Of a stretch of 64,000 bases of DNA, positions 51,886-61,214 are shown piece after piece. The notes beneath the pieces are model-generated. The model saw only the letters and a program-made list of their open reading frames with translations. It ran no database searches and was not told where the DNA came from. Within the stretch, counting starts at the first letter, position 1; each line of letters begins with the position of its first letter. The position numbers were made by a program, and so were the translations under genes. This stretch comes from Leifsonia aquatica. Lineage in GTDB: Bacteria; Actinomycetota; Actinomycetes; Actinomycetales; Microbacteriaceae. The DNA is taken from assembly GCF_014190775.1 (NCBI RefSeq), contig NZ_JACHVP010000001.1:124001-188000 (forward strand), written 5' to 3'.

Positions 51886-53578
51886 GGGCGCGCATCGCGT
51901 CGCCCAGCGCGGCGACCCGCGCGGTCGCCGTGGCCCGGCGCTCGTCGACGGTGCCCTCGTCGCTCGAGGCGTCGATGTAGATCTTCAGCTTCGGCTCGGT
52001 CCCGCTCGGGCGGACCATCACGCGCGAGCCATCGGCGAGGTGGATGCGCAGCACATCGCTCGGGGGGAGGCCCTCGAAGCCGTCGCGCAGATCGTCGATC
52101 TGCTCCACGCGGACATCGCCGAGCCGGCTCGGCGGCGTCGCACGCAGCGCGGCCATGATCTCGCCGATGCGCGAGAGGTCGGTCACGCGCAGCGAGATCT
52201 GATCGCTGGCGAAGTACCCGAACTTCTCGGCGAACGCGTCCAGGCGGTCGGCGATGCTCTGCCCCTGCGCGGCGAGCGTCGCCGCCAGGTCGAGCAGCGC
52301 GGTCGCCGCGGAGATGCCGTCCTTGTCGCGCACGGTCTCCGGGTTCACGAGGTAGCCCAGGGCCTCCTCGAAGCCGAAGATGAGCCCGGGCGCGCGCGAG
52401 ACCCACTTGAACCCGGTGAGGGTGTCGGCGAAGTCGAGGTGGTACGCGGTCGCCACCGCCGCGAGTGCAGGGGACGAGACGATCGAGCAGGCCAGCACGC
52501 CGCCGGGCGCGCCGTCTCCCGCGGACGCCTCGGCGAGTTCGGCGGCGCGCCAGCCGAGGAGCGCGCCGACCTCGTTGCCGCTCAGCCGGCGGTACCCCTG
52601 CTCCGACGCGTCCGGGATGGCGACGGCCAGCCGGTCGGCGTCCGGGTCGTTCGCGATGACGAGGTCGACGCCGGCGGCCCGGGCGGTCTCGAACGCGAGG
52701 TCCATCGCGCCCGGCTCCTCCGGGTTGGGGAACGACACGGTGGGGAAGGCGGGGTCCGGGTCGATCTGCGCCGCGACGACCTCGGGCTCGGCGAAACCTG
52801 CCGCCGCGAACACCTCGCGGGCCGTGCGCCAGCCCACGCCGTGCATGGCGGTGTAGGCGAACGAGACGGCGTCGCGCGGTGCATCGGTCGTCGCCAGCGC
52901 GGCGGTGGCCTCGATATAGGCGCGCTCGACGTCGTCGGACGCGATCTCGTACTGCTCCGAGCGCGGAAGGTCGAGCACGCTGCCCGAGGCGACGTCCAGG
53001 ATCTGCGCGGCGATCTCCGCGTCCGTCGGCGAGACGATCTGCGAGCCGTGATCCAGGCCGCCGAGGTAGACCTTGTAGCCGTTGTCGTTCGGCGGGTTGT
53101 GGCTGGCGGTGACCATCACTCCGGCGCTCACGTCGAGGTGCCGCACCGCGAACGCGAGGACGGGCGTCGGCAGCAGACGGGGGAGCAGCACGGCGCGCAC
53201 CCCGGCGCCCGCCATCAGCTCCGCGGTGTCCCGCGCGAAGACGTCCGAGTTCTTGCGGCCGTCGTAGCCGATGACGAGGGACGGCGTTCCGTCCTCCGCG
53301 TGCTCCAGCAGCCAGCGGGCGAAGCCGGCGGCGGCCTGCGAGACCAGCACGCGGTTCATCCGGTTGGGGCCGGCTGCAATCTCCCCGCGGAGGCCGGCGG
53401 TGCCGAAGGCGAGCCGGGTGTCGAACCGCGAGTGGAGGTCGGCCACGGCGTCCGCGTCGCCCTCGGCGGCGGAGGCGACCAGCGCCTCCAGCTCGGCGCG
53501 GGTCTCCGAATCCGGGTCCTGCTCCTGCCAGGCGCGCGCCGCGGCGAGCAGGCCGTCGGTGTCGAGCGCGGGGTTCAC
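51875..53578 (-). CDS. Phosphosugar mutase of the PGM2/PmmB type (probable phosphopentomutase)
   Basis: 567 residues from a GTG overlapping the punA stop (GTGA). Alpha-D-phosphohexomutase motifs: FGTAGLRGEI, the phosphoserine loop VTASHNPPNDNGYKVY, the metal-binding NDPDADRLAVAI, the sugar-binding FGFEEALGYL and the phosphate-binding RPSGTEPKLKIYI. The DNGYKVY form and length are those of PGM2-like enzymes, which convert ribose 1-phosphate to ribose 5-phosphate, rather than short phosphomannomutases. Coupled translation with a purine nucleoside phosphorylase, which makes ribose 1-phosphate, supports that role; it is often annotated as phosphomannomutase. Confidence 0.88.
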   Translation of the reverse strand: MNPALDTDGLLAAARAWQEQDPDSETRAELEALVASAAEGDADAVADLHSRFDTRLAFGTAGLRGEIAAGPNRMNRVLVSQAAAGFARWLLEHAEDGTPSLVIGYDGRKNSDVFARDTAELMAGAGVRAVLLPRLLPTPVLAFAVRHLDVSAGVMVTASHNPPNDNGYKVYLGGLDHGSQIVSPTDAEIAAQILDVASGSVLDLPRSEQYEIASDDVERAYIEATAALATTDAPRDAVSFAYTAMHGVGWRTAREVFAAAGFAEPEVVAAQIDPDPAFPTVSFPNPEEPGAMDLAFETARAAGVDLVIANDPDADRLAVAIPDASEQGYRRLSGNEVGALLGWRAAELAEASAGDGAPGGVLACSIVSSPALAAVATAYHLDFADTLTGFKWVSRAPGLIFGFEEALGYLVNPETVRDKDGISAATALLDLAATLAAQGQSIADRLDAFAEKFGYFASDQISLRVTDLSRIGEIMAALRATPPSRLGDVRVEQIDDLRDGFEGLPPSDVLRIHLADGSRVMVRPSGTEPKLKIYIDASSDEGTVDERRATATARVAALGDAMRALTA

Positions 53579-54408
53579 AGCGCCGCCACGATCCGGGCGA
53601 GGAGCGCGCTGATCACCGGCTCGGCCTCCTGGCCCGCCTCGATGACCTCGGCGTGGCTCAGCGGAGTCTTCTGGATGCCCGCGGCCAGGTTGGTGATGAG
53701 CGACATGCCCAGGATCTCCATCCCGGCCTGGCGCGCGGCGATCGCCTCCAGGGCGGTCGACATGCCGACGATGTGGCCGCCGATGGTCTTCGCCATCTGC
53801 ACCTCGGCCGGGGTCTCGTAGTGCGGTCCGCGGAACTGCGTGTACACGCCCTCGTCGAGCGACCCGTCGATCGACTTCGCGAGCTCGCGGAGGCGGCTCG
53901 AGTACAGGTCGGTCAGGTCGATGAAGGTCGCGCCCTCGAGCGGGGAGTCCGCGGTGAGGTTGATGTGGTCGCTGATCAGCACGGGCGTGCCGGGCTTCCA
54001 GTGCTCCTTGATGCCTCCCGCGCCGTTGGTGAGGATCATCGTGGTCGCACCCGTGGCGGCCGCCGTGCGCACGCTGTGCACGACCCGGCGCACGCCGTGC
54101 CCCTCGTAGTAGTGCGTGCGGGCGCCGATGACGAGGGCGCGCTTTCCGCTCGGCAGGAGCACCGAGCGCAGCGTGCCGACGTGGCCGGCCAGCGCGGGCT
54201 TGCCGAACCCGACGATCTCGGTGGCGGGGATGGTCGCGGTGGTCTCGCCGATGAGGTCCGCCGCCTTGCCCCAGCCGGAGCCGAGCGTGAGTGCGATGTC
54301 GTGCTTCTCGACGCCGGTCTTCTCGGCCAGTTGCTCCGCCGCCTGGCGGGCGATCGCGAACGGATCGGCCTGGGGGTCGTCGAGGGGATTCGTGTTCGTT
54401 TCGAGCAT
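53575..54408 (-). CDS. punA: Purine-nucleoside phosphorylase
   Basis: 277 residues of the trimeric (PNP/MTAP) family. Motifs: LGSGWGK (phosphate loop), RTHYYEGHG, ILTNGAGGI, DHINLTADSPLEG and YTQFRGPHYETPAE, with the purine-site Asn in LITNLAAGI. It splits inosine or guanosine with phosphate into base and ribose 1-phosphate. TAGAGT (54415-54420) ends six bases before the ATG, so the message is probably leaderless. The mutase gene is coupled downstream. Confidence 0.94.
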   Translation of the reverse strand: MLETNTNPLDDPQADPFAIARQAAEQLAEKTGVEKHDIALTLGSGWGKAADLIGETTATIPATEIVGFGKPALAGHVGTLRSVLLPSGKRALVIGARTHYYEGHGVRRVVHSVRTAAATGATTMILTNGAGGIKEHWKPGTPVLISDHINLTADSPLEGATFIDLTDLYSSRLRELAKSIDGSLDEGVYTQFRGPHYETPAEVQMAKTIGGHIVGMSTALEAIAARQAGMEILGMSLITNLAAGIQKTPLSHAEVIEAGQEAEPVISALLARIVAAL

Positions 54409-54492
54409 GAGCCAACTCTACTGAGCGCGCTGCGGGCGTCCAGGAGCGACGGGATGCGCATCGGCGCGTGCGCATGCGGAAGAATGGTGTGC

Positions 54493-55929
54493 ATGGCGGT
54501 TGAATTCGAGCGCAAGCAGCGCATCGCCGTGCTCGGCGGCGGACCGGGCGGCTACGAGGCGGCGATCGCGGGAGCGCAGCTCGGAGCCGACGTGACCCTG
54601 GTCGAGCGGTCGGGCGTCGGCGGCTCCGCCGTCATCACCGACGTTGTCCCCTCGAAGAGCCTCATCGCGACGGCGGAGGCCACCAACTCCATCGCCGAGG
54701 CGGCCGACCTCGGCGTGCAGTTCTACAGCCGCGGCGACCACGGCAAGCCCGTCCGTCCCGAGATCGCCGTCAACCTGGCCGCGGTCAACAAGCGCCTGAT
54801 GGGCCTCGCCCGTCAGCAGTCGGAGGACATGCGCGCCGAGCTCGTCCGCGCCGGCGTGAACATCGTCAACGGAGAGGGACGACTCGACGGCGACGGGGCG
54901 ATCATCGTCTCGACCGCCCGCGGCGGCTCCGGCACCGACTTCGATCGGGTCGAGGCCGACACGATCGTCATCGCCGTCGGCGCGCGCCCCCGCGTCCTGC
55001 CCAGCGCGGTCCCGGACGGGGAGCGCATCCTCACCTGGACGCAGCTCTACGACCTCGACGCCGTGCCCGAGCACCTCATCGTGGTGGGGTCCGGTGTCAC
55101 CGGCGCCGAGTTCGCCTCCGCCTACACGGCGCTCGGCTCGAAGGTCACGCTCATCTCCTCCCGCGACCAGGTGCTCCCGGGCGAGGACGCCGACGCGGCA
55201 CGCGTCATCGAGAACGTCTTCAAGCGCAACGGCATGCAGGTGCTCTCGAAGTCCCGCGCGGAGTCCGTCGTGCGCACCGAGAACGGCGTCGTCGCGACCC
55301 TCTCGGACGGCCGCACCGTCGAGGGCACCCACTGCCTCATGGCCGTCGGCTCCATCCCGAACACCACGGGCATCGGGCTCGAGGAGGCCGGCATCCAGCA
55401 GACGCCGTCCGGCCACATCCGCGTCAACCGCGTCGCGCGCACGTCCATCCCGAACATCTACGCGGCGGGCGACTGCTCCGACCTGCTGCCGCTGGCCTCC
55501 GTCGCCTCCATGCAGGGGCGCACGGCCGTCTTCCACGCCATGGGCGACGCGGTCAACCCGATCGAGCTGCGCAACGTGACCTCCAACATCTTCACGCAGC
55601 CCGAGATCGCGACCGTCGGCTGGAACCAGAAGCAGATCGAGGACGGCATCGCCCAGGGCGACATCTACAAGCTGCCGCTGAAGTCGAACCCGCGCGCCAA
55701 GATGCTCGGCCTGCGGGACGGCTTCGTGAAGCTGTTCGCCCGCACGGGCTCCGGCACCGTGATCGGCGGCGTCATCGTCGCCCCCCGCGCCTCGGAGCTG
55801 ATCTTCCCGCTCGCGCTCGCGGTGGAGCACCGCCTCACGGTCGACCAGGTCGCCCGTGCGTTCACCGTCTACCCCTCGCTCTCGGGCTCGATCTCGGACG
55901 CCGCGCGCGCCATGCACATCGTCCTCTGA
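54493..55929 (+). CDS. lpdA: LpdA-like NAD(P)H-quinone dehydrogenase (lipoamide dehydrogenase family without the redox cysteines)
   Basis: 478 residues. FAD motif IAVLGGGPGGYEAAI near the start, NAD(P) motif VVGSGVTGAEFASAY (about residues 197-211), and the ATG-like FAD segment IYAAGDC. The usual C-x4-C disulfide of lipoamide dehydrogenase (GGTCxxxGC) is replaced by GVGGSAVITDVVPSKSL, as in mycobacterial LpdA, which reduces quinones instead. Also the C-terminal His-Glu pair is missing at the expected HxxxxE place. The ATG at 54493 is chosen (GGAAGA nine bases upstream); an in-frame ATG at 54484 is possible. Confidence 0.9.
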   Translation: MAVEFERKQRIAVLGGGPGGYEAAIAGAQLGADVTLVERSGVGGSAVITDVVPSKSLIATAEATNSIAEAADLGVQFYSRGDHGKPVRPEIAVNLAAVNKRLMGLARQQSEDMRAELVRAGVNIVNGEGRLDGDGAIIVSTARGGSGTDFDRVEADTIVIAVGARPRVLPSAVPDGERILTWTQLYDLDAVPEHLIVVGSGVTGAEFASAYTALGSKVTLISSRDQVLPGEDADAARVIENVFKRNGMQVLSKSRAESVVRTENGVVATLSDGRTVEGTHCLMAVGSIPNTTGIGLEEAGIQQTPSGHIRVNRVARTSIPNIYAAGDCSDLLPLASVASMQGRTAVFHAMGDAVNPIELRNVTSNIFTQPEIATVGWNQKQIEDGIAQGDIYKLPLKSNPRAKMLGLRDGFVKLFARTGSGTVIGGVIVAPRASELIFPLALAVEHRLTVDQVARAFTVYPSLSGSISDAARAMHIVL

Positions 55930-55944
55930 GGTAGGGTCCGGGGC

Positions 55945-57612
55945 ATGGAGATCGGACTCGTCGTCGGCGTCCTCGCCGTCCTGGCCATCGCGGCCGCGAC
56001 CACCATCGGCCCGAAGTTCGGCGTCGCGTCCCCGCTGATCCTGGTCGTCGCGGGCATCCTCGTCAGCCTGCTGCCGTTCGTGGCCGCGGTGGACATCGAG
56101 CCGCAGTGGATCCTCGCCGGGATCCTCCCGCCCCTCCTGTACTCGGCGTCGGTGTCGATGCCGTCGATGAACTTCCGGCGGGAGTTCACGGCGATCGGCG
56201 GCCTCTCCGTGCTGCTCGTCGTGCTCAGCTCGGTGATCCTGGGCTTCTTCTTCTCCTGGGCCATCCCAGGGCTCGACCTCGCCTGGGGCATCGCGCTCGG
56301 CGCCATCGTCAGCCCGACGGACGCGGTCGCGACCTCCATCGTCAAGAAGAGCGGCGTCTCGCCTCGCGTGGTCGCCATCCTCGAGGGCGAGAGCCTGCTG
56401 AACGACGCGACCGCGCTGGTGCTGCTGCGGGCCGCGATCGCCGCAGCCGCCGCCTCCTTCGCGATCGGGACCGTCATCTGGACCTTCACCTACTCGGTCG
56501 CGATCGCCGTCGCCTTCGGCTGGGTCGTGGGCCGGGTCAACCTGTTCGTGCGAGCACGGGTGACGGATGCGACGGTCAACACGGTCATCTCGTTCACCGT
56601 CCCCTTCATCGCGTCGCTGCCCGCCGAGGCGCTCGGCGCCTCCGGCCTCGTCGCCGCCGTGGTGGCCGGTCTCGTGACCGGCAGGCGCGCGCCACGGGTG
56701 CTCTCGCCGCAGCACCGGCTGTCGGATGCCCAGAACTGGCGGACCGTGGAGCTCGTGCTGGAGGGCATGGTCTTCCTCACCATGGGCCTGCAGCTGTTCG
56801 GCATCGTGCAGAAGGTCGAGAAGGTGCACGAGGGCGTCCTCCCGGCTGCCCTCGTGGCGTCGGGCGCCCTGCTGCTGACCATCCTCGTGCGGGCGGCCTA
56901 TGTCGCACCGCTGCTGCGATCCCTCGGCAGCCGAGCGCGCCGGAGCGAGAAGCTCAGACCGCGCATCGAGACCATGCAGCAACGGATCGCGGACGCCGAC
57001 AACGATCCGAAGGCGCTCGTGCGGACCGGGGGACCCGGCAACGGGCGCGTTCCCTCCGAGAAGGACGTCGGGCGCTTCACGACCCGCCTGCGCCGCACCC
57101 TCGCCGACATCGACTACTTCACCGGCGCGCCCCTCGGCTGGCGGGAGGGCACCATCGTGGTCTGGGCCGGGATGCGCGGTGCGGTCACCGTCGCCGCGGC
57201 CCAGACCCTGCCGGTCGACGGGACCCCGTCCCGCCCCGTCCTCATCCTCATCGCGTTCCTCGTGGCCGCCGGATCGCTGCTCATCCAGGGCGGGACGATC
57301 GGCTGGTTGCTGAAACTGGTGAAGCCCGCCCAGGTGGATCGAGCGGCCCAGAACGAGGAGCGCCAGCGGGTGATGTCGATGCTGCAGGACGCCGCCAAGC
57401 ACATCCCCCTGCCCGAGTCGCGCGAGCGCACCCCTGAGAACATGGAGGTCATGAAGAAGTTCGCGCTCGACCGCCTGCACGCCCAGCGCACGGCCCTGCT
57501 CGACGCGCGCGACGACGGCACCTTCGACGCGGACGTGCTCGCCTCCGCCCTCACCAACCTCGACGCCGACGAGATCAGCATCTCCCTGAAGGGCTCACCC
57601 CCGGAGGACTGA
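55945..57612 (+). CDS. CPA1-family Na+/H+ antiporter
   Basis: 555 residues. Twelve or so membrane helices in the first ~450 residues, with SPTDAVATSIV (ion-binding Asp) and EGESLLNDATALVL (Asn-Asp motif), typical of the NhaP/YjcE subgroup. The remaining ~100 residues are a charged cytoplasmic tail. There is a polar loop (about 330-385) before the last helices. TAGGGT (55932-55937) ends seven bases before the ATG, so the message is probably leaderless. It follows lpdA after 15 bases but likely has its own promoter. Confidence 0.92.
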   Translation: MEIGLVVGVLAVLAIAAATTIGPKFGVASPLILVVAGILVSLLPFVAAVDIEPQWILAGILPPLLYSASVSMPSMNFRREFTAIGGLSVLLVVLSSVILGFFFSWAIPGLDLAWGIALGAIVSPTDAVATSIVKKSGVSPRVVAILEGESLLNDATALVLLRAAIAAAAASFAIGTVIWTFTYSVAIAVAFGWVVGRVNLFVRARVTDATVNTVISFTVPFIASLPAEALGASGLVAAVVAGLVTGRRAPRVLSPQHRLSDAQNWRTVELVLEGMVFLTMGLQLFGIVQKVEKVHEGVLPAALVASGALLLTILVRAAYVAPLLRSLGSRARRSEKLRPRIETMQQRIADADNDPKALVRTGGPGNGRVPSEKDVGRFTTRLRRTLADIDYFTGAPLGWREGTIVVWAGMRGAVTVAAAQTLPVDGTPSRPVLILIAFLVAAGSLLIQGGTIGWLLKLVKPAQVDRAAQNEERQRVMSMLQDAAKHIPLPESRERTPENMEVMKKFALDRLHAQRTALLDARDDGTFDADVLASALTNLDADEISISLKGSPPED

Positions 57613-57644
57613 ACGGCCGACGCCCGCGGCCTCGGTGTCGCCAC

Positions 57645-57726
57645 CGGAGGAGATTCCGGCCCCGCCTCCCCAGATCCCCTCCGTTTCCTGCCCGGGCTCG
57701 GTGTGTCGCGCGAATCCTCCTCCGTT
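57645..57726. repeat. CGGAGGAGAT / TCCTCCTCCGTT elements upstream of the DUF559-type gene
   Basis: CGGAGGAGAT at 57645-57654, the related ATCCCCTCCGTTT near 57675-57686 and inverted TCCTCCTCCGTT at 57715-57726 lie in the 185-base gap after the antiporter gene. The same core (AACGGAGGAGA) recurs at 58607-58617 and in the terminator at 58647-58691. The rest of the gap shows only weak hairpins and a lone TTATCCACA. Confidence 0.5.
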
Positions 57727-57797
57727 CCCAACAATGCGTTATCCACAGTTTCGGAGATCGGCCACCAACCGATCCCCAGCGTGGGGAGCATGGCCCC

Positions 57798-58649
57798 ATG
57801 CACTGGATGACCCTTCTCGACCAACTCGGCGGCGCTGCGACGACCAGACGGCTACGAGCGGCGGGTGCGTCCGAGCGCGCCCTCGCCCTCGCGATGGCCG
57901 ATGGTCTGCTGATTCGGCCGCGCCGCGGCGTTTACGGCCGGCCCGATCTTTCGCCTCAGGCCCTCTCGGCGCTCCGCATCGGCGGCCGACTCTCGTGCGT
58001 CTCGGCTGCGCGTTCCTACGGGCTGTGGGGAGGGACGGACGGCCGGCTCCACGTCACGCTGCCATCCCACGCCGGACGCGCCGGAGAGGCCGACGTGCGC
58101 CATTGGGAGACGAGCGAGCCGCATCCTGAGCTCTGGCGGGTCTCGTTCGAGGACTGCCTGCGTTCCGCGGTCAGGTGCGCCGACGAGGAGACTGCAGTCG
58201 CGGTCCTCGACACCGCGCTCTCGAGTGGCCGCGTGGCGCCGGCCCGCCTCACGCGGATCTTCGCCGAGGAACCTTTTCGCGTACGCACGATCGCGGCCAG
58301 GGCGAGGCCAGGTTCGGATTCGGGAGTCGAGTCGATCCTGCGTCAGCGTCTCCAGGCACGCGGCCATCTAATCGAGCAGCAGATCGCGGTGCCCGGAGTC
58401 GGCCGTGTCGATCTTCGGGTGGGTGGTTTCCTCCACGTCGAAGTCGACGGCTACGCGTACCACTCCGATCCCGCAGCGTTCGAACGCGACAGGCTGCGCG
58501 ACACTGCTCTCGAGCTTCAGGGCAGACGCCGCCTCCGGTTCACGGCGCGGCAGGTGCTGGAGAATGCGGATGCCGTTGTGGCGACCATCGAAAACATCGT
58601 CACGGCAACGGAGGAGACTTCGTCCGGCTCCACCCCGAAACGCAGGTAA
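57798..58649 (+). CDS. AbiEi-like winged helix plus DUF559/Vsr-type endonuclease-fold protein
   Basis: 283 residues. The N-terminus (about 1-50) is a winged helix like the AbiEi antitoxin domain (GGAATTRRLRAAGASERAL, then LIRPRRGVYGRPD). The C-terminus (about 175-270) has a PD-(D/E)xK-like pattern: SGVESILRQRL, GRVDLRVGGFLHVEVDGYAYH (split: GRVDLRVGGF / LHVEVDGYAYH) and RDRLRDTAL, matching DUF559-type proteins. Such genes are frequent singletons in actinobacteria with unknown role; a nuclease activity is possible but unproved. A second ATG at 57807 could be the start. Its GC looks slightly lower, and short AACGGAGGAGA repeats flank it. Confidence 0.8.
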   Translation: MHWMTLLDQLGGAATTRRLRAAGASERALALAMADGLLIRPRRGVYGRPDLSPQALSALRIGGRLSCVSAARSYGLWGGTDGRLHVTLPSHAGRAGEADVRHWETSEPHPELWRVSFEDCLRSAVRCADEETAVAVLDTALSSGRVAPARLTRIFAEEPFRVRTIAARARPGSDSGVESILRQRLQARGHLIEQQIAVPGVGRVDLRVGGFLHVEVDGYAYHSDPAAFERDRLRDTALELQGRRRLRFTARQVLENADAVVATIENIVTATEETSSGSTPKRR

Positions 58650-58691
58650 CGGAGGAGATCCGACTCGAAATGAGTCGGATCTCCTCCGTTA
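58647..58691. terminator. Perfect 20-bp stem terminator between DUF559-type gene and the carboxylase gene
   Basis: Arms 58647-58666 and 58672-58691 pair exactly over 20 bases with a five-base loop. The left arm begins with the TAA stop of the plus-strand gene. It lies between convergent genes and can act in both directions. The arms contain the AACGGAGGAGA core found elsewhere around this gene. Confidence 0.88.
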
Positions 58692-58704
58692 GCGGCGTGG
58701 AGCG

Positions 58705-60471
58705 CTAGACGATGTTGAGGAGGAGGTGGCCGGAGGAGACGGTCTCGCCGACGGCGGCGTTGATGCCTGCGATGGTGCCGTCCTTGTGGGCGGTCAGCGG
58801 CTGCTCCATCTTCATGGCTTCGAGGACGAGCACCAGGTCGCCCTTCACGACCTCGTCGCCGTCCGCGACGGCGACCTTGACGATCGTCGCCTGCATCGGA
58901 GCGGTGAGGGAGTCGCCGGTGGCGGTGTCGACCGCGCCCGAGCCGCCGCGACGGCGCGGGGCCGGAGCGGTGGAGGCCGACGCGGATCCGCCTCCGGTCA
59001 GGAGTTTCGCGGGGAGCGAGACCTCGATGCGCTTGCCCTCGACCTCGACGACGACGCTGCTGCGGCGCTCGGCCGGGGTCTGGTCGCCCAGTTCGCCCGA
59101 CCATGGCGCGATCTCGTTGTTCCACTCGGTCTCGATCCAGCGCGTGTAGATCGAGAACGGCTCGCCGTCCTGCGGGGCGAAGGCGGGGTCGCGGACGATG
59201 GCGCGGTGGAACGGGATGACGGTCGGCAGCCCGGCGACCTCGAACTCGTCGAGGGCGCGGCGCGACCGCTCGAGCGCCTCCTCGCGGTTGGCTCCGGTGA
59301 CGATGAGCTTCGCGAGCATGGAGTCGAACGATCCGCTGATCTCGTCGCCCGCCTGGATGCCGCTGTCGACGCGCACGCCGGGGCCGCCCGCGGGCTTGAA
59401 GACGTGCACGGGGCCGGGGGAGGGGATGAACCCGCGGCCGGCGTCCTCGCCGTTGATGCGGAACTCGAACGAGTGGCCGCGGGGCGCCGGGTCGTCGTAG
59501 TCGAGGGTGCCGCCTTCGGCGAGGCGGAACTGCTCGCGCACGAGGTCGATGCCGGTGACCTCCTCCGAGACGGGGTGCTCGACCTGGAGACGCGTGTTCA
59601 CCTCGAGGAAGGAGACCGTGCCGTCCTTGCCGATGAGGAACTCGCAGGTGCCGGCACCCTGGTAACCGACCTCCTTGAGGATGGCCTTGGAGGCGCTGTA
59701 GAGCTGCTCGGTCTGCTCGGTCGTGAGGAAGGGCGCGGGGGCCTCCTCGACGAGCTTCTGGTGGCGGCGCTGCAACGAGCAGTCGCGGGTGGAGACGACG
59801 ACCACATTGCCGTAGGCGTCGGCGAGGCACTGGGTCTCCACGTGGCGCGGCTGGTCGAGGTACTTCTCGACGAAGCACTCGCCGCGGCCGAAGGCGGCGA
59901 TGGCCTCGCGGGTGGCGGACTCGAACAGCTCCGCCACCTCGTCGCGCTCGCGGGCGACCTTGAGTCCGCGTCCGCCGCCGCCGAACGCCGCCTTGATGGC
60001 GACGGGCAGGCCGTACTGGTCGACGAACTCGAGCACCTCGGCGGCGTCGGCCACCGGGTTGAGGGTGCCGGGCGCGAGCGGGGCGCCGACCTTCTCGGCG
60101 ACGTGGCGCGCGGAGACCTTGTCGCCGAGACGCTCGATCGCCTCGGGCGACGGGCCGATCCAGGTCAGGCCCGCGGCGATGACGGCGCGGGCGAAGTCGG
60201 CGTTCTCGGCGAGGAAGCCGTAGCCGGGGTGCACGGCGTCGGCGCCGGACCTCCGGGCGATCGAGAGGAGCTTGTCGATGACCAGGTACGTCTCTGCACT
60301 GGTCGTGCCTTCGAGGGCGTACGCCTCGTCGGCGAGCTTCACGTGGAGGGCGTCGCGGTCCTGGTCGGCGTAGACGGCGACGGAGCCGATCCCGCTGTCC
60401 TGAGCGGCGCGGATGACGCGGACGGCGATCTCGCCCCGGTTTGCGATGAGGACCTTGCTGATGGCTGGCAC
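58705..60471 (-). CDS. Biotin carboxylase / biotin carboxyl carrier subunit of acyl-CoA carboxylase
   Basis: 588 residues from a GTG. Biotin carboxylase domain (about 1-450): [36 protein letters not shown] (glycine-rich ATP loop), [28 protein letters not shown] Ser/Ala/Pro linker (about 480-515) leads to the biotinyl domain with EAMKMEQPL (Lys near residue 554). It is the AccA3/BccA-type alpha chain that works with carboxyltransferase beta chains encoded elsewhere to make malonyl- or methylmalonyl-CoA. TAGGCT lies eight bases before the start, so it is perhaps leaderless. maf is upstream. Confidence 0.96.
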   Translation of the reverse strand: MPAISKVLIANRGEIAVRVIRAAQDSGIGSVAVYADQDRDALHVKLADEAYALEGTTSAETYLVIDKLLSIARRSGADAVHPGYGFLAENADFARAVIAAGLTWIGPSPEAIERLGDKVSARHVAEKVGAPLAPGTLNPVADAAEVLEFVDQYGLPVAIKAAFGGGGRGLKVARERDEVAELFESATREAIAAFGRGECFVEKYLDQPRHVETQCLADAYGNVVVVSTRDCSLQRRHQKLVEEAPAPFLTTEQTEQLYSASKAILKEVGYQGAGTCEFLIGKDGTVSFLEVNTRLQVEHPVSEEVTGIDLVREQFRLAEGGTLDYDDPAPRGHSFEFRINGEDAGRGFIPSPGPVHVFKPAGGPGVRVDSGIQAGDEISGSFDSMLAKLIVTGANREEALERSRRALDEFEVAGLPTVIPFHRAIVRDPAFAPQDGEPFSIYTRWIETEWNNEIAPWSGELGDQTPAERRSSVVVEVEGKRIEVSLPAKLLTGGGSASASTAPAPRRRGGSGAVDTATGDSLTAPMQATIVKVAVADGDEVVKGDLVLVLEAMKMEQPLTAHKDGTIAGINAAVGETVSSGHLLLNIV

Positions 60472-60550
60472 AGTTCTCTAGCCTATGCCGCCGAGCACCC
60501 CTCGTTTTGGACGATCCTCACAAAAATGGAACATCCGGCGATTGGAGGGT

Positions 60551-61186
60551 CTACAAACGGTTCCAGAGAGAGGTCCACTCGACATCGAGCTGGCGCACCA
60601 GCGTGCGCAGGGTGGAGAGCGAGAGCCCCACCACGGTGCTCGGGTCGCCCTCGACACTCGTGATGAACGGTCCGCCCAGGCTGTCGATCGTGAACGCGCC
60701 CGCCACCTCGAGCGGCTCACCGCTGGCGACGTACGCGTCGATCTCGGCGTCGGTGACGTCGGCGAAGGTCACGGAGGCGACCGCGGTCGCCCCGACCGAG
60801 CGGTTCTCCCGGCCGTCGCGGTGGTCGATCAGCCAGTGCCCGGAGTGCAGAACGCCGGTGCGGCCGCGCTGGGCGAGCCACCGCTGGCGCGCGATCTCGG
60901 GGCGGTGCGGCTTGCCGTGGATGAGCCCGTCGATCGCGAAGGCGGAGTCGCCGCCCAGGATCAGCCCGTCGATCGGCTCCCCGTCGAGCGTGCCGCGCAC
61001 GGCTTCGGCCTTCAGCCGTGCCAGGAGCTGCACCATCGCGGACGGGCCCAGCGGGCCGTGCTCCGCCTCGGCGGCGGCGACGGCGGCGGGCTCGTCGACG
61101 TGCGAGGGCACGACGACCGGCTCGATTCCCGCCGCGCGCAGCAGGGCGAGGCGGGCGGGGGATGTGGACGCGAGATAGAGGCGCAT
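60551..61186 (-). CDS. maf: Maf family nucleotide pyrophosphatase
   Basis: 211 residues. The family opening LYLASTSPARLALLRAAGI (standard form ASxSPRR), LILGGDSAFAIDG with the catalytic Asp, HGKPHRPEIA and the C-terminal SLGGPFITSVEGDPSTVVGLSL (split at SVEGD) are present. The first loop reads STSPARL instead of SPRRxxLL, a minor change. Maf proteins hydrolyse modified or canonical nucleoside triphosphates and act at septation. The ATG at 61186 follows AGGTGA. Divergent from the RNA methyltransferase gene; a carboxylase gene follows 80 bases downstream. Confidence 0.92.
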   Translation of the reverse strand: MRLYLASTSPARLALLRAAGIEPVVVPSHVDEPAAVAAAEAEHGPLGPSAMVQLLARLKAEAVRGTLDGEPIDGLILGGDSAFAIDGLIHGKPHRPEIARQRWLAQRGRTGVLHSGHWLIDHRDGRENRSVGATAVASVTFADVTDAEIDAYVASGEPLEVAGAFTIDSLGGPFITSVEGDPSTVVGLSLSTLRTLVRQLDVEWTSLWNRL

Positions 61187-61214
61187 GGTCACCTGTGTGT
61201 GGGATGCTCGAAGG

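Noticed and set aside
57739-57747. TTATCCACA, a perfect DnaA-box-like sequence
   Set aside because: It is single, with no cluster of boxes, AT-rich unwinding region or dnaA/dnaN genes nearby, so it is not evidence of an origin.
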